Notes: generated by a model not told the origin, from the sequence alone. A stretch of 64,000 bases of DNA from Symbiodinium microadriaticum (GCA_001939145.1 LSRX01000067.1:1014265-1078264), one strand, 5' to 3'. Counted from the first letter of the stretch, positions 1-13,378 are shown. Made by a program: numbers and translations.

Positions 1-413
1 CGTAGGGCTGATGTGAGACTGAACCAATCACTGATTCACATTGACATCGCGTCGCGAACCTGATGCGGACGTGTGCGTTGTCTGCAATGTCGTCGGATCC
101 CAAAGACGACCGCCTGATGAAGTTCATGTTATGTAGGATCAACATGTTGCAGTTCGAACATTCCTCGACTGAGGCTTAGGCTTGACACAGAAGTCTGCCA
201 TTCCGTTCTCATTTCGGAAGTTATACCTGCAGCAGTGATCTGGGCAGGGTTATCAATAATGACAATGCCAAGCTCCATGCCCTGCGAAGATCATCTTCTC
301 CAGATGCTTGTCCTTCGTCGTCACCCTGCATTAGAAGATGTTTACTTGCTGTGTTGATGAAGCATTAGCATCAAGGCAGCATAAGCCAAGATCCGTACTT
401 TGCAGGAACCTTC

Positions 414-754
414 TCGAGGCTGGGGCTGGAGGTCGGAAGCTGGGGGCTGGGCTGGAGGCCGGAGCCTGGGATTTAAAATTTTTAAAATCTTAGTTTTTAA
501 AATCTTCAGAATCTTTATGGCGGGCCAATTACACTTTGAAGATTTCAAAGATTTGTTAAGGGCCTTTAACATCTTCTAATTTGGGGGGGTGCAGTTAAAT
601 TTAGAAGATTTTATGGGTCTTTCAACTCCTTAAAATATTAACAAACTAATCGGTGGGCCAATTATATTATAAAGGTTTAAGGATTTAAATATTTCAATCA
701 AGTTTAATTGGCGGGGCTGGGGCTGGAGGCCGGAGGCTGCGGGCTGGGCTGGAT
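414..754. repeat. AT-rich block between two GC-rich repeat copies
   Basis: GGCTGGAGGYCGGAGC-type repeats at about 417-470 and 714-753 enclose about 245 bp rich in AT. Inside it GGGCCAATTA occurs at about 522 and 655, a period near 133 bp. Confidence 0.55.
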
Positions 755-2636
755 TCATGATACTATACAGAAAGCCCATCGCCAAATAGTACATAAAGGT
801 CTTTCTTACAGACGAATATATTGATGTGTTTATATGTGTATATATATATTATATATTATACATATATATATATATATATATATAATACACACAGTGTACA
901 CCCTAATGTTAATATTGCTCAGCCGGTTAGTCTACCTGCGCTGCTGAGACCGTTGGCACTGAGCATCCATCAGAACCACTCCAAAAACACTTCCGTCTCG
1001 CATCTTCCGCCGAGGGGCACCGTCGCCCCGGCATGCATGAAAGTACTCCAAGCCATCGCAGCCCCAGTCACACCCACCAGCACATCCGCCTTTTTCAAGG
1101 TGCAAGGGCTCCGGGGTCAGGGTTTAGAGATTCGGGGACCGGGTTGGGCTTCCTCAGCCAAGCTTTTGGAGTCTGGCCTCCTTGGCATCTCAAGGGTCCT
1201 TGGTTCGAAATGTAAACTGCATCCCTCAAGGGACTGGATCCTCTGACACAAGCCTTGCCCATATCATCTCACATCATCAGAGCTAGTTGCAACGAAGGAA
1301 AGCCAGTTTTTCTTTCCAAGTCCACAGGTACGAACACTTCAACGGCTGGAGTTCCAAAAAAACCTTGTAGTCCTTGACCCATAAATACTCAAGAGCCGGA
1401 CATGTAGAACATTCTAAACCCTAAACCCGTATAAACTCTAAACCCTGGCTCCTATAGCCCACATCCTACACACTTCGAAGCACAAACTCGGCCTGCCGGG
1501 CGAGGTGGAATTGTGCGGCGGGGTGTAGCCGCTCGAAATGAGCCACGAGAACCACCACCTCAAGTCTACTTAGCGCCCTTCTTTAAGGACTATACTATAC
1601 GTTAAATAAAAATGAAAATAAAGAGTAATGCTAATGTTGGGCCGCCTATAACAATTTAGGATCATCTGCCGTTAAAGGAGTGCTGGGCTCTCTGGCTACG
1701 ACACTCCATTTGGGCGTGTCGCAGTGTCCTGGGTATATGTCAAGGTGTAGCCAGAATCCTGCTATTTAGGGTCTCTGTTAGGTTGGGGTCGCTTACCTTC
1801 TGAAATTCCAGTTTGTGCAAGGCATAAGGCATCTCAAACCATCAGGTATGATACTCCGACTGAAAGCCCGAAACCCCCACCCTTCAATCCTTAACCCCAC
1901 CCTTCAACCCTAAACCCTGAACCCCACTAAACCCTAAACCCCACCCTTCAACCCTAAACCCTAGTACAGAGACCCGGGGCTTCAAAAGCTTCGATGCAAA
2001 GCTCTGCTCCGACTTGGCATAGTACAGAAAGCGCTTGGGTGTTTAGGGTTCGGGTTTTAGGGGCCGGAGATCTGGGTTTGGGTTTAGGGGTCATGAGGCT
2101 TCTGGGTTTAGGTTTCGGGTCTACATGAGATCTGGGTGGGGCGTTGAGGGGTCAGGGTAGATCTAGAATCTAGAATCGGCCAACTACATCCTGTGGTAGC
2201 GGAGTACGGCCATGCGGGCTCTGTTATTGGAGGATTGCAAGCTTTCGACGGCCACGCCCGAGCCCTTCTTTTGACAGACAAGTTGGGGCTAGTTTCAATA
2301 TTGCGCAGTCTTTCAAGCACTCATGCACACCCCAGTGCTGGGTCGCATGGGCCCATCAAGAAGGGGACGCTTCAGGTATTGGAGGCTACTACGAAACGCC
2401 ATGCAGCTGGATGGCGGCATGCACGACGAAGGCAGCAGATCAAAAAAAAGACACACTCACGAGCTCCTTGCCTTCTATAGTGGATGTTAAAATGATGCTA
2501 CCATTGTTCCTCCTACCCCTGCTCTGCTCCAACTGCACTCAGATTACGATGAAGACGCGTGCAACAATGATGATAAGGAGGCGGAGGGGAGGATTGCCCT
2601 CGTGGGGCCGAAGCAGGGCGAACACGACACATGAGT

Positions 2637-2711
2637 ACTATAGAGGCCTTAATGACTAGAATCGAAAAGGGTTACTAACGGTTACTATGTTATTTCGGCC
2701 CCTCTACAATA
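2637..2711. mobile_element. Hairpin element family B, short diverged copy
   Basis: Starts CTATAGAGGCCTTAATGACTA and ends TTTCGGCCCCTCTACAATA; the centre is shortened. Confidence 0.5.
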
Positions 2712-3177
2712 CCACAGCTCCGGGCCTGGACCTCCGGAGAAGCAGGGTGCTGCCATCCTTTTGGCCGCTTGCAGGGCACAGGGCTTAGGGATTATAGGGT
2801 TTAGGATTTTCGGGTTTCGGACTTAGGGGGCTGTACCGTCAAGGCAGTGAAGGGCTAAGAAACATACATTTCAAGTAAATTCGGCCTGTTGTTGTCATGT
2901 GAGCTCTGCAGGGTTTGACTACAACTGGGCCCTCGCAATCAACATCGGCATCAGCCCGCCTGTGCCGTCCTCATTGTCGGCAACGCCATATCCAGAAATC
3001 CGTTCGCCATCACCGTCGCCACCACTACCACCCCTGGACCTTCGATCCACCCATGCATGATAATCGTCTGACTACTAACAAGAAGGATGACATTTTTCTG
3101 GCAAAGAGAACACACCACCAATACCAGTAGAAATACCAAGTATCATCAATCAACCGTCAGGCATATAACTTGACAGC

Positions 3178-3387
3178 AGCAACGACGACGACAGAAGCAA
3201 CAACTACAAGGACGACGACGACGCAAAATAACGACATCTGCGTCGACATGAGAGGAGGTCGGATGACACCAATTCCCACCTCGACATCACCGCAAACGCC
3301 ACCAACATCGTCATCATAGTCATAGTCATGTTCTTCGTCAACAATGCAACCAGAAACAAGAAAGCAGCAACGTCAGCAACACAACAA

Positions 3388-3437
<50 letters not shown>

Positions 3438-3722
3438 CCAGCAGCAGCGGTGGCAGCAGCAGAAGCAGCGGTAGCAACAGCAGCATCAGCGGCCGCAGCG
3501 GCAGCAGCAGCACCGCCACCACCGCGACGAATAACGACAAGCACCACCACCACGACGAACAACGACAAGCACCACCACCACCACCACCGCAGCAGCAGCA
3601 GCAGCGGCGGCAATAACGACAACAACAGCAGCGACAACGACAACAACAACAACAACAGCAGCACCAACACCAACACCAACACCAACAACAACAACAACAA
3701 CAACAAGAAGAAGAAGAAGACG
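3178..3722. repeat. Trinucleotide field (CAG/CAA/CAC)
   Basis: Interrupted triplets with a pure CAG run at 3391-3435. Translations on both strands are homopolymers and are not evidence of a gene. Confidence 0.9.
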
Positions 3723-4078
3723 GTAGTATGCGGCTTCTTCAACTCAACCAACCACCAGGTCGTCATGAAAACACTCTCACATCACATCATGTCGTTGGCT
3801 ATCTTGGTATGAAGCTTGCCATCACACTCCACCACGCTATCATTAGACTGTCAGTCATCAACATTACTACCGTCATTGCGGCCGTCCTCACACAGCACAA
3901 CAAGGGCAGCAACAGGAACGGCAGCAGCAACAGCAACGATAAGAAGCCAATGCAATTGACCTGCCACTTGTAGAGTTGCATGCGCTCTAAACCCAAAACT
4001 CCCTATGCCCAAAACCTGTTTAGCCAAAATCCCTAAAACTCCCGAAAGCCTGTGCGTCATAAGCCCTAAGCTCCACAC

Positions 4079-4143
4079 CCGGCAGCTCAGTCCTGCAATC
4101 CAGGAAGCCACCTCGTCCATGTTGGCAGTCCAGCGGCTGGCAC
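4079..4143 (-). CDS. Possible exon, unrecognised
   Basis: Reads ASRWTANMDEVASWIAGLSC, acceptor AAAAG|G, donor CGG|GTGTGG. Confidence 0.25.
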
Positions 4144-4515
4144 CTTTTGGGTTTTGGATTCGTTCAGGACAGTCTGAAAGAGAGCAACAATAACAAAACG
4201 AACAGTCAACAGTCACCCACCTTAAATTTGACCAAAGATCAGACCGATGAACAAACACGTAAATGAGTACGACATTTTCATATACACACAAACAATGTAC
4301 ATGCGTAAATACATGTGTGTATATATATATATGTGCAGATGTAAATATATACGCACCTGTGAGAGTGGGGTCTTTGCAGAAGGTATCCTTGCTGCATGTA
4401 GAGAGCAAGCCGGGCTTGCCTCTGATGCTTGCAGTGTCCATTCCTTGAGGCTTCAGTATATACACACACGTAGACACAAAAACAAGTAACAAATAAACAC
4501 AACTCTATGCGTTAT

Positions 4516-4559
4516 CATATATATATATATATATGTGTATACAGACAGTCATACATATG

Positions 4560-4608
<49 letters not shown>

Positions 4609-4642
4609 TGTGTGTGTGTGTGCGTGTGTGTGTGTGTGTGGG
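4516..4642. repeat. TA, GA and GT microsatellites in series
   Basis: TA run, then GA at about 4573-4602, then GT at about 4605-4640. Confidence 0.9.
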
Positions 4643-5101
4643 TCTGCATGTGTTCATTCCTACCCTACTACTTGTAATGGGCAACTGGAGCCCTATGGGT
4701 TGTCATCGCTTGCACCTGAGGCCCTGGCGCTTTGGCCGCTGAACCTCACTGGGCAACACGTGAAGCAGACACAGTCGGAACCACGCTCCGTTGGCTTCAG
4801 TTTGGGGTCTTGGATTTAGGGATTAAGAGTTTAAGGCTAGGAGCACCATGGTGGATAAGGCTCTGACTGGGAGAACAAACTGTCAGCCACAGCATCCCGA
4901 AAACCCGACATGGACAGATCATGTCTACGCTAAACCCTCAGCAGGCCCTCAAACTTACGCCCTAAGCCAGAAAACTGCTTGCTTGCAATTGCACCTTCAG
5001 TGTTCTCGTTCTCGGTGTGTCCTCAAACCCCAAAGGTGCCTCAACAAGCATAAAGCCCTAAGCCCTAATACGTTTGGACAGGAACCGGAGTGCGGGGTGA
5101 C

Positions 5102-5340
5102 GCATCAAAAAAAAAGATAAGCATCTAAACAAATTTACCACGGTAGCCATCAATAAACAAAATGATAGGCATCAAGAAAAAGCTTGGTGGGTTTAGGGCT
5201 TGGACGGTAGCCATCAAAAACAATTGATAGGCATCAAGAAAAACATGCATGGAGGGTTTAGGATGTTTTAGGGTGTTTATCAATTTTTTTAGATGCTTAT
5301 CAGCTTTTTAGATACTTATTAAATATTTTGATGCCTATGC
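5102..5340. repeat. Composite direct and inverted repeat
   Basis: Two direct copies of a 42-44-bp unit starting CGGTAGCCATCAA (about 5139 and 5203), followed by inverted GATGCTTATC / GATGCCTAT words that pair with the left end. Confidence 0.55.
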
Positions 5341-5439
5341 CAACCGGAGCCACTGAACTCGTAAACCCCTGAATCCAAACCAATAGAGCTTAGGCCAAGA
5401 AAAGTAGGTGGCTCTGCATGTGAAGGCCTTGTTAAACGG

Positions 5440-5950
5440 TCAGCGCACGGATCTAATATGTTCCATAAATTAAAATATATCTAGACAATATTTATGTACA
5501 TATATATATATATATATATAGATTTACAATATATCGGAAATTTAATGTAAAATACTCCTTCCTTAATGTTCTCTAATCAAAATTTTGATTCAATTATGGA
5601 ATAATAAATGGTTAGAGGTTCTTAGGATTGTCAGAATTTAATAAGAAATTTACTTGTATGATATTTTTCAAACTCCTATATCTTCATAACTTATATTTCC
5701 CTGTATTTTCAACATCAAAGAATGTTAAAAACAGTTTCTACTAGTATTTTGAATAATTCCTATTTTCTTGAATTCACGACATTTCGCGTCAAGTACTTTC
5801 CCTTACTATGGTAACCTAAACTAAATCCTACTGTTTTCAGAAGCGGTCTTTGTTGGAATATTACTCAGAAGAATAGGAACAGAAAACAATCACGCACGAC
5901 GGCAACTATGCAACAAGATAACAACAAAAATAAGCATAGCTAATGACCGG
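5440..5950. other. AT-rich island without recognised gene
   Basis: About 500 bp clearly richer in A+T than its surroundings and free of telomere-like words. No frame is open and no organelle gene is recognised. A TA microsatellite lies at 5497-5520. Confidence 0.5.
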
Positions 5951-6418
5951 CACTACAAGTAGCGGTGCGCATGTATGCATGCGTTCACATCACAACAGTA
6001 TTGAAAATGATTGTACGACCATCTACGATGTGGCAGCCGGGGGTAGGACCCTCCGAGAATATGGCATGTGACTTTTTTTGGCCCAGCCAAGCCCGGCACC
6101 CACAGGACGTGGATGCGTTTCACAGTTCCCTGGCGTGGGCACATGACAGTTCGAGTTTTGCACCGCCGCATGGAGTAGATTACTAAACTGCTTCACATTG
6201 GGGCTGGAGGCTTACAGGCTGAAAAAGCGTTGTGGGCTGCGACTAGACTGTGACTGCCTCTGACAGAGAAGGAAAACATACAGTCGCATCCTGTGCACGC
6301 ATCCTGGACCCCAAACCCTAAACCCTAACTCCTATACCCTAACCTCTATACCCCAGGCCCCAAACCCTAAACACGAAACCCTAACAACTAAACCCTGAAC
6401 CCCTAGGGACTTCCACAG

Positions 6419-6533
6419 GTTTGGGGAGGCTCTACAGCGCTTTGACCCGAAAATGAAAAAGGCTCATAAGCAGTTGAGCAACATGAGACGGTGCTTGTTC
6501 CTAGAGAGCTCAATGTGCCTGAGTAGTCCTGGA
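6419..6533 (+). CDS. Possible exon, unrecognised
   Basis: Reads FGEALQRFDPKMKKAHKQLS and continues to SSPG. Acceptor TTCCACAG|G, donor GGA|GTGAGC. CCCTAAA tract directly upstream (6310-6410). Confidence 0.3.
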
Positions 6534-7066
6534 GTGAGCTATGGCATGGCTTAACTGCGGTGATCTAGGGGATTCTTCTTGACTGAGTGGCTTTGGGCCG
6601 AAGACTCCAGCACGGTACAGGGCAGAAATCTTTCCTCAAGTGCTTTGCAGAGCAAACCCCCAACCACCTCAACGCCCCCCGAAAACGCGGAACAGTCTAG
6701 ACGCTGAACCCTTCTGTCAGCTCAAACTTCACCTGCTTGGCCCCCGTCGGCTGCGACTGAAAAAACCGCACCTGGCATATCTTAAGGGACATAGAGCTGG
6801 CGGTTCAGCGCTTTGGGTGTTTAGGACTGGGCCGTACCTGGTGGGTTCAGTTGGGTTTTTGTTGTTGATAGCCTCGCCGTGTCGGGTTTCTCGCTGTCCT
6901 GTGGGCAGGGCTTCGGGATTCAAGTATGGGACTTATAGGCGCTCTGACATGGACCGTGGTCCAGAGAACAAAGAAACTCTAAGCGTTTAGTAGGGTTCAG
7001 GCAAGCCCCAAAATCCTAAATCCAACATTGCTGTGGCGATGAAGCGCATGGCAAGTCTCTCCGCAC

Positions 7067-7111
7067 CTCTTTCTCGCCCTCGTCCTCCAGGAGCAAATTC
7101 TCTTCGATCTC
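7067..7111 (-). CDS. Possible exon, unrecognised
   Basis: Reads EIEENLLLEDEGEKE between acceptor GATGCAG|G and donor GAG|GTGCGG. The frame stays open on both sides. Acidic composition; family not recognised. Intronic frames in IMPDH can look equally good, so this is weak. Confidence 0.3.
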
Positions 7112-8202
7112 CTGCATCGCTTGGGGGCTGTTTGCATCGGCCGGAGGATGAACAAAAGGCAGGAGCATATTCATAATGATAATGGTATCAATAGCAAGCA
7201 GTTGCCATAATAACAATCCAAGCACTTGTACCAGCAAAGACAAGAATTAGTACCCTAAGCATTAAACCGTTGAGCCCTGAACCCTAGACCCCTAAGCCCT
7301 AAACCTAGCCCTAGCCCTAAACCAAATACTCACAACACTGGCAATAGTTCGGTTTTGAGCTAGCATAGGGCTTTGAGGGTATTCTACTCGTATCATTCTT
7401 ACTATTACTGTTATCACTATGATTATTATGATGGTGATAAGTATTTTTGCTATTCTACTTACTGGTATTATCACATCGTTACGAAGCTGCTTTATAAGAG
7501 TATTTATATTAAGGAATGATAATTCCGACCCATATATTGGTTAGAGTTTAGTCTGAGAGTTTAGACTGAAAGTGCAAAGCCACCCAGAGACCCGCTCACT
7601 GCACGAAAGATTCAAGCCCGGGAATCTACATACGGAATATTCGGGCTATCAGTGGGCTATTAGGGCTTCTGGCCCTGTAACGAGCGAGCAGCGCTGTAGC
7701 GCGCAAGCCTCACCCCTGTACGAGTGCATCCAGCTTCAGACGACCATACCCCTGGCAGGATGAGCAGAACAACGGAGATGGATAAACACATAACAAGGCC
7801 ACACAGGCCACATTTCTGTTAATGTCATGATGCTGCTGGCTACTGGCATCAACAATCATTTTCATTATGGTGACAATATCTTCATGGAAATCGTGCAGGG
7901 CGCAGACTTGCCTTCTTGTCGAGGGGCACCAGCACTGGTGCCCTGGTAAGCAGCTGGAAGCCCTCCTGTAGCGACTGCGAGCATGCGCAGTGCTCAGCCA
8001 TCCTCCCCGTTTTTTATACAGCTTCAATAACCCCACGATCATTCCAGTTGCCGGCGATTGCGTGTCGTTTTCGAGTTTTCAGTTGCAGGGGCACATCATG
8101 ACGACATGGTCATGTAACAGAGAAGCTCTGAGACTCCACCTCTGAGAAGTAGTTCACGTCGAAAGAGCTGCCCATGCCGATCCTAAGCGATCAAACCCCG
8201 AA

Positions 8203-8228
8203 GGCAGCCTTATAAAGGGGCCAGTACC
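8203..8228. mobile_element. Fragment of family A core
   Basis: GGCAGCCTTATAAAGGGGCC resembles the core of copy 1; the terminal parts are absent. Confidence 0.4.
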
Positions 8229-9236
8229 AACACCCTAAGTACTTGCCAACGAAGGACTCCAAACCCGGCCCTAGGCCTGCTTGCCGGCAGAGGTAGGCCC
8301 CAATCTAAACTGCCTAGGGTCTCTGACCCAACAATGCACCCCAAACCCGTGACCGTCCACCCAGAAACTCAAAAACCTGGACCCTTTGCTCTCAAATCTG
8401 CATTGCCCTGCAACTCTCAGCCCCAAAGGCGACACAATCCCTGCACTTTCAAACGCCAAACTCAGGGCACCACCCCTGCAAGCCGGCAGCGTCAACGCGC
8501 TGCCTTGGGCTTCGTGGCTCAGCTGCAGGGATTTGGATTCAAGAGCTTAGGGGTTTTTTGGATGAGGCTTTATGCTGGGCTCGGGGCTCGGGGTTGCAGG
8601 GGTTGAGGTTTGGGGTGAAAGCGGTTCGGCTCCAGGGCTTGCTGTTTGAAATATGGCTCAGGTTTGAGTTCAGAGTTTAGGGTTTGGGGTTCAGGCTTGC
8701 GGACTCAAAGAGAGCAGGTGAGTGCGACAAGCTGAATGGAATTTTTGCGAAACATTTCCAGATGTACATTACAAAACCATCAGCTCGGGTCCCTGGTCAG
8801 CCATGCACTGCGATTTTTTCAAAACACTCCTCTTTAATGATAGCAATCACAAGCGTTTTGGCACTTCCAGCCGAAGCTGCTACTGGGCCTCATTGCTAGT
8901 AATTAACTGGAACAGGGGGTTTGGGGTATATTGCTAGTAGAGTTTAAGAAGGGGCGGTGAGAAGAGTATAGTACGGGTCAATCAGACCTCTACCCTAAAG
9001 CCTAAGCGGACCGTCCCAGCTCTTCTTCCGTGGGCAAGACACGAGGGATCGGGTTGCATGTGGTGCATCATGTAAAACTCGCCGCCAAAGGGAACGCCTC
9101 AGCTGGGCGCGAAACGTCGGGCTTAGTTCTTTGTTTACATGTGCGATCATGTTCAGCAGAAGCCCTAAACCCTAAACCCAGGTCTACCAAGAGCCTTAGC
9201 ATTGCACGAGTATCGAAACCCTAAATAAAAAGCCAG

Positions 9237-9311
9237 GGAGCTGCTGTATGCGCCAGGCACCTGGCTGCCTCCTGATGCTTTCGGCTTGGAAGCCAGGGAT
9301 CACGACGGCTG
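9237..9311 (+). CDS. Possible exon, unrecognised
   Basis: Reads ELLYAPGTWLPPDAFGLEAR then DHDG, acceptor GCCAG|G, donor TG|GTGAAC. The opposite strand is also open here. Confidence 0.28.
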
Positions 9312-9868
9312 GTGAACCGTAATCCCTGAACCCTAGGGCTTCGGGCCGTCTAGGGTTGTAAGTTTAGAATTTAGGATTTCGGCTGCAGGGTTTAGAAATG
9401 TGGGGTTTCGCGTCAAAGAAACGTCAAACCGCCGGAGTGGAGGTGTGCAGATAAGGACCTTCAGGGCGACCTTACCTCAGAACAGGCCCCCCGGTTCAGC
9501 CCAGCCTGAACTCTCAAAGCTCTATGCTTAGGCTGCATGGCGTTGCAGGCCAAAAGACAAACTCTTGCCCACGGCCAATGAAGCCCAAGTCCCAAGCATC
9601 CGTGTTTAAGTAGTGTTTAGGGCTCACAACCAGAGTCACAACACTACCAAGAGCAAACCTAAGGTTAGCAATAGGAACCATCGCAGTGTTAGTTAATAGC
9701 CGCGATGATACTCGCCATCTGCAACAACCATACAGAGAAACACCGAACAGCAATAGTCCCGCTGTCATACTGCACATACTAGGAAAAGGCTAACGCTACC
9801 AATACCCCACGCCATGAACAGCAAATGCATTTCAGAAACCCTAAACCCTAAACCCCTAAAAGAATGAC

Positions 9869-9958
9869 TGATGGGCAGGCAGTCCTTGCTTTGCAAAGAC
9901 GGCTCCGAGGTACTGGTGGTAGAAGGACACCACCCGGGAAGTGACGAAACCTCCCAGC
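9869..9958 (-). CDS. Possible exon, unrecognised
   Basis: Reads LGGFVTSRVVSFYHQYLGAV then FAKQGLPAH. Acceptor CCAAG|G, donor CA|GTCATT. Lies in a 130-bp island with CCCTAAA on the left and TTTAGGG on the right, the arrangement seen around IMPDH exons. Confidence 0.33.
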
Positions 9959-10394
9959 CTTGGACCGGGTCAGGGGTACTGCATTTTGTGTTCAGGGTAT
10001 AGATAGTGGTTTAGGGTTTAGGGTTTAGGGTTAGTATAGCTATCATGATCATCATGACGATAGCTATGGTATAAAGACACCGCTTTACACCCTTCATCAT
10101 CCTGAATGCAACCAAGCTCGATAAGAGGTTGTGAGATGCAGTGTCCTCATATCTCATACCCCAAGAGACATGCTAAAACCTCTTCTGCAATCTACATCCC
10201 GACCTAGCGAGCACCAAACCCCTGCCAAACATCACATAAGAAGCAAACCACAAGGGAAGGATGCCCAAGAAAATGCGGATGGCTCTCAACTCTGAACCCT
10301 CAGCCCTCCAAGCCCTGAAAGTCAAGGCAAAGGGCCTTCCAACCCCGAACTACCTTACGTCCGAATGACAAGGCAGATGGCCCAACAGCCTGAG

Positions 10395-10535
10395 TCACCC
10401 TAAACCCTAAACCCTAAATCCCTTCACCCTAAACCCTAAATCCCTAATCCCTGAATAGCTGCCTGAACCCTGAACCCTAGATCCCTAAACCCTGAACCCT
10501 AAACCCTAAATCCCTGGCCCTAAACCCTAAACAAA
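10395..10535 (-). repeat. Telomere-like tract, CCCTAAA orientation
   Basis: Degenerate CCCTAAA units with CCCTAAATC and CCCTGAA variants. Confidence 0.9.
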
Positions 10536-10544
10536 CGTCAAGGC

Positions 10545-10615
10545 AGAGGGCCCAGTTCGGAAGAGCTCTCTTCCGAAGATGATTCGGTCGTAGCATCTCG
10601 GCTCTTTGTCTGCTC
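10545..10615 (-). CDS. Possible exon, unrecognised
   Basis: Reads ADKEPRCYDRIIFGRELFRT then GPS. Acceptor CCGCAG|G, donor TCT|GC. Sits in a 105-bp island between CCCTAAA (left) and TTTAGGG (right). A competing plus-strand frame is also open. Confidence 0.33.
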
Positions 10616-10640
10616 CTGCGGCATCCGGGCTGACCCACAC

Positions 10641-10730
10641 GGGTTTAGGGTTCAGGGGTTTAGGGTTTAGGGGCGTTAGGGTTTAGGGGCTTTAGGGTTT
10701 AGTGGTTTGGGGGATTAGGGTTTAGGGGAT
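10641..10730 (+). repeat. Telomere-like tract, TTTAGGG orientation
   Basis: TTTAGGG units alternating with TTTAGGGG and TTCAGGG; starts only about 105 bp after the opposite tract. Confidence 0.9.
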
Positions 10731-13159
10731 GAATGCAGAAAAGCGAGAACAACACTTAGCGCGAAGCGTGAAGCTAACGAGGAGAGCGATATGAGCACGA
10801 AAGGCCCCAGGTTTCACTGTGAGTAATTGAGGCAATCCTTTTTGCGGCCCATGGCCTCCAGAACCCCAAATCCTGCACCCAGAATCACTCGATGCTCTCA
10901 AAGCGAAGCTCCCTCCCTCTTCAGCATCGCCGTTTCAGGCCTAGAGGCATCGGAGGCATCTCCTTTGCAGAACTGCGATGGAGGAGCAGCGGGTGTTATT
11001 TGGAGGCTCCGGTGACTGGGAGGGTTTAGGGTTTAGCGTTCAGGGTTTAGGACTTAGGGTTTGAGTTTAAGGTTTAATTAGGATTTAGGGTTTAGGGTTG
11101 CGAGGAGAGCGGGTGTTAGCTGGGCCAGCTACGCTAAAACTCAAGTAGATGGGTGTTCCTAACCCTATACATTCAATCAAACCCTTACACAATACCTAAG
11201 CCCGAAACACTATTAAACCCAACAGAAAACCGTGGATTATCCCTAAACCTTACACCCGAAACCCAATCGTCAACCCAAAACCCTAAACCCTAACTTCCCT
11301 GAGCCTCGATGTGGGGCCTGAAAAAGGACCAGGGCATGTTCAGGGCAGTTGGCTGCAAATCAACGGGTGGAATCGATAAAAGACAAGCCATCTGCTTCTC
11401 GTTCAGGGTTCAGGGCTTAGGGCTTAGGGTTTATGACATCTTCTGCTGGTCGTGCAGGGCTCAAGGACGAACACGAAACCACGTTAAGAAATTCTACTAA
11501 ACTTGCTACTGGCTTTACTGGTGATTAGACAGGCTTTACGGTTGGCTTTTGTGTGGGTTTCACTTTTTCTTGCTTAATGCACTCTTTTGCACGAGGAGTT
11601 CCGCTCCAACCAGCATTGGCTTTCCTGAGGAAAAAACAAACAAGTTGATTATACGAATTATACGTGCCAGATATTTTGTGAAGATGATGTTTCCTGACCA
11701 TGGTAGCTGAAGCTCTTTAAACAGCCCAGTCCATGGTCGGGAGAGTATTAATTTTGTTAAATGTCCATTCTTTCTTGGCGTTAAATACCCATCAGAATGT
11801 AAAACATTGTAAATGGCTACCTAACCATGACAAAGAAATCCAGGAAATGCAGGCAGCAACCCGACCCGCTGCAGGTGATAATTGCAGAACAAGGCACGGA
11901 AAAAGGACCCCACCAGAATCGCCACTTCGCCGGGATTTTAATACTGACAAGGCGAGTTAGGGTCAAATTACGGTTTGTGGTTTAGGCAAACTCAGAGAAG
12001 GCTTCGTCTTGCACGGGGTTCATGCTGTGCGGCTTTTTCACTAAGGCTTTCACTTTAAGGTCTGCCAGGGTCTGCTGGAGCATTTTCGGCTGTTCGGTGG
12101 TTCAAGGTTTGAGGGTGCGGCCTTCCCTAAAGATAGGTGACGAGAGCGCATGGAGACCCCGAGTAACATGAGAGCGACAACCGCCTTATGCAACAGGATC
12201 CCCGAAAGGGGGCCTAACCCTTATCCAAAACAGCCGCATAGGACCCCCGTGAGAAACTCGACAGCCGCGTACATGCAATCCCTCCACTGGCCACTCAAAG
12301 CGATTCAAACTTGGGCGCAGGGTTTGGGATACATTCCAGGCCCTGAACCCTAAACCCGTAAAACCCTAAACTCCACATCTGTGTGGGACAGGGTCGATGG
12401 CTTCCGGCACCAAACTCGCCGGCATGGCTTGTTCCCGTCCATGCTCCTGAGCTTGCAGTGTTAAGCTTTAGGGACGTCGGCTATATGGGCCTTAATAATC
12501 CGAACAAAGCTTTTGGCTGGATTATAGTATAACCGTATAACTATGTTGGGTTGACTTAAGATATGGAGGGTACTCTCCATGTTCGGCGTTCGTACGATTC
12601 GGGTGCCGCCCTCTTTTGGTGAGAATCCCAACTTAGAGAACAGGACACACTGTCGGCCTAGTTCAGGCCCCGAGATATTGCAGTTTCGTGAAACATTGTG
12701 GAATCAGGAACTTACAGTAGGGCTTACGGTTTGAGGTTGTGAGAGGTTTGGGCCCTATGGTTTTTCATGTACTATACTTGGGAGGGAGTCGTGTCTGGGA
12801 TCAAGGTTCAGGGGTCTGTTCTTCTAGAGTGCGCGGGTGTCTTCTACTGTACCTGGGCGGGTTCCTGTAAATTCTCCCTCGTTGGTGCACTGGTGGCTGC
12901 ATGCTATATTCTGAGCATCCTGACCTTTGCGTGGCCTCATGCAGCAATACCCGAGACCCTGAACCTTATAGACCCTCCAACCCCGCCTGAATCCTTTATA
13001 AGGTACCTTAAGAAATTGCCTTAAGCCGTAATCTCTCCGATGCCTTCTCGCCAGGGATTCCGAATCTCTTGTTTGCCTCTGTCGCAGGCCAGGCGCGCGA
13101 TGTCTGCGGGCATGTCATTGCTGGTGAAGACCTCCAAGGTTCCACGGCTGACATGCCGG

Positions 13160-13290
13160 CGCTTCAGGGTTTCAGAGTTCGGGATTAGGGCTTGGGGTTT
13201 AGGCTTAGGGTTTGGGGTTTAGGGTTTAGGGTTGAGGGCTTAGGGCTTAGGGCTTAGGGCTTAGGGTTTAGGCTTAGGGTTTGGGGTCCG
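13160..13290 (+). repeat. Telomere-like tract, TTTAGGG orientation
   Basis: TTTAGGG, CTTAGGG and TTGAGGG units; five CTTAGGG in a row from about 13235. Confidence 0.9.
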
Positions 13291-13378
13291 GAGCTTGGCA
13301 ATCCCAAAGGCCCAGATCCTACCACCCCAAAGCCCTAAACTCTGACTACTTGAAGCCTTGAGCTGGTCTTCATCATCC

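Noticed and set aside
1..275. Plus-strand CVVCN...PPDEV resembling a PHD-finger start
   Set aside because: Needs a frameshift to continue and lacks the later metal-binding residues; a minus frame over the same bases is equally open.
3338..3812. Open frames of 90-142 codons made of Ser, Val, Leu or Ala
   Set aside because: Translated trinucleotide repeats, open on both strands at once.
3851..4492. 213-codon minus frame
   Set aside because: Runs through TA-rich simple sequence and telomere-like words; mixed composition, no family match.
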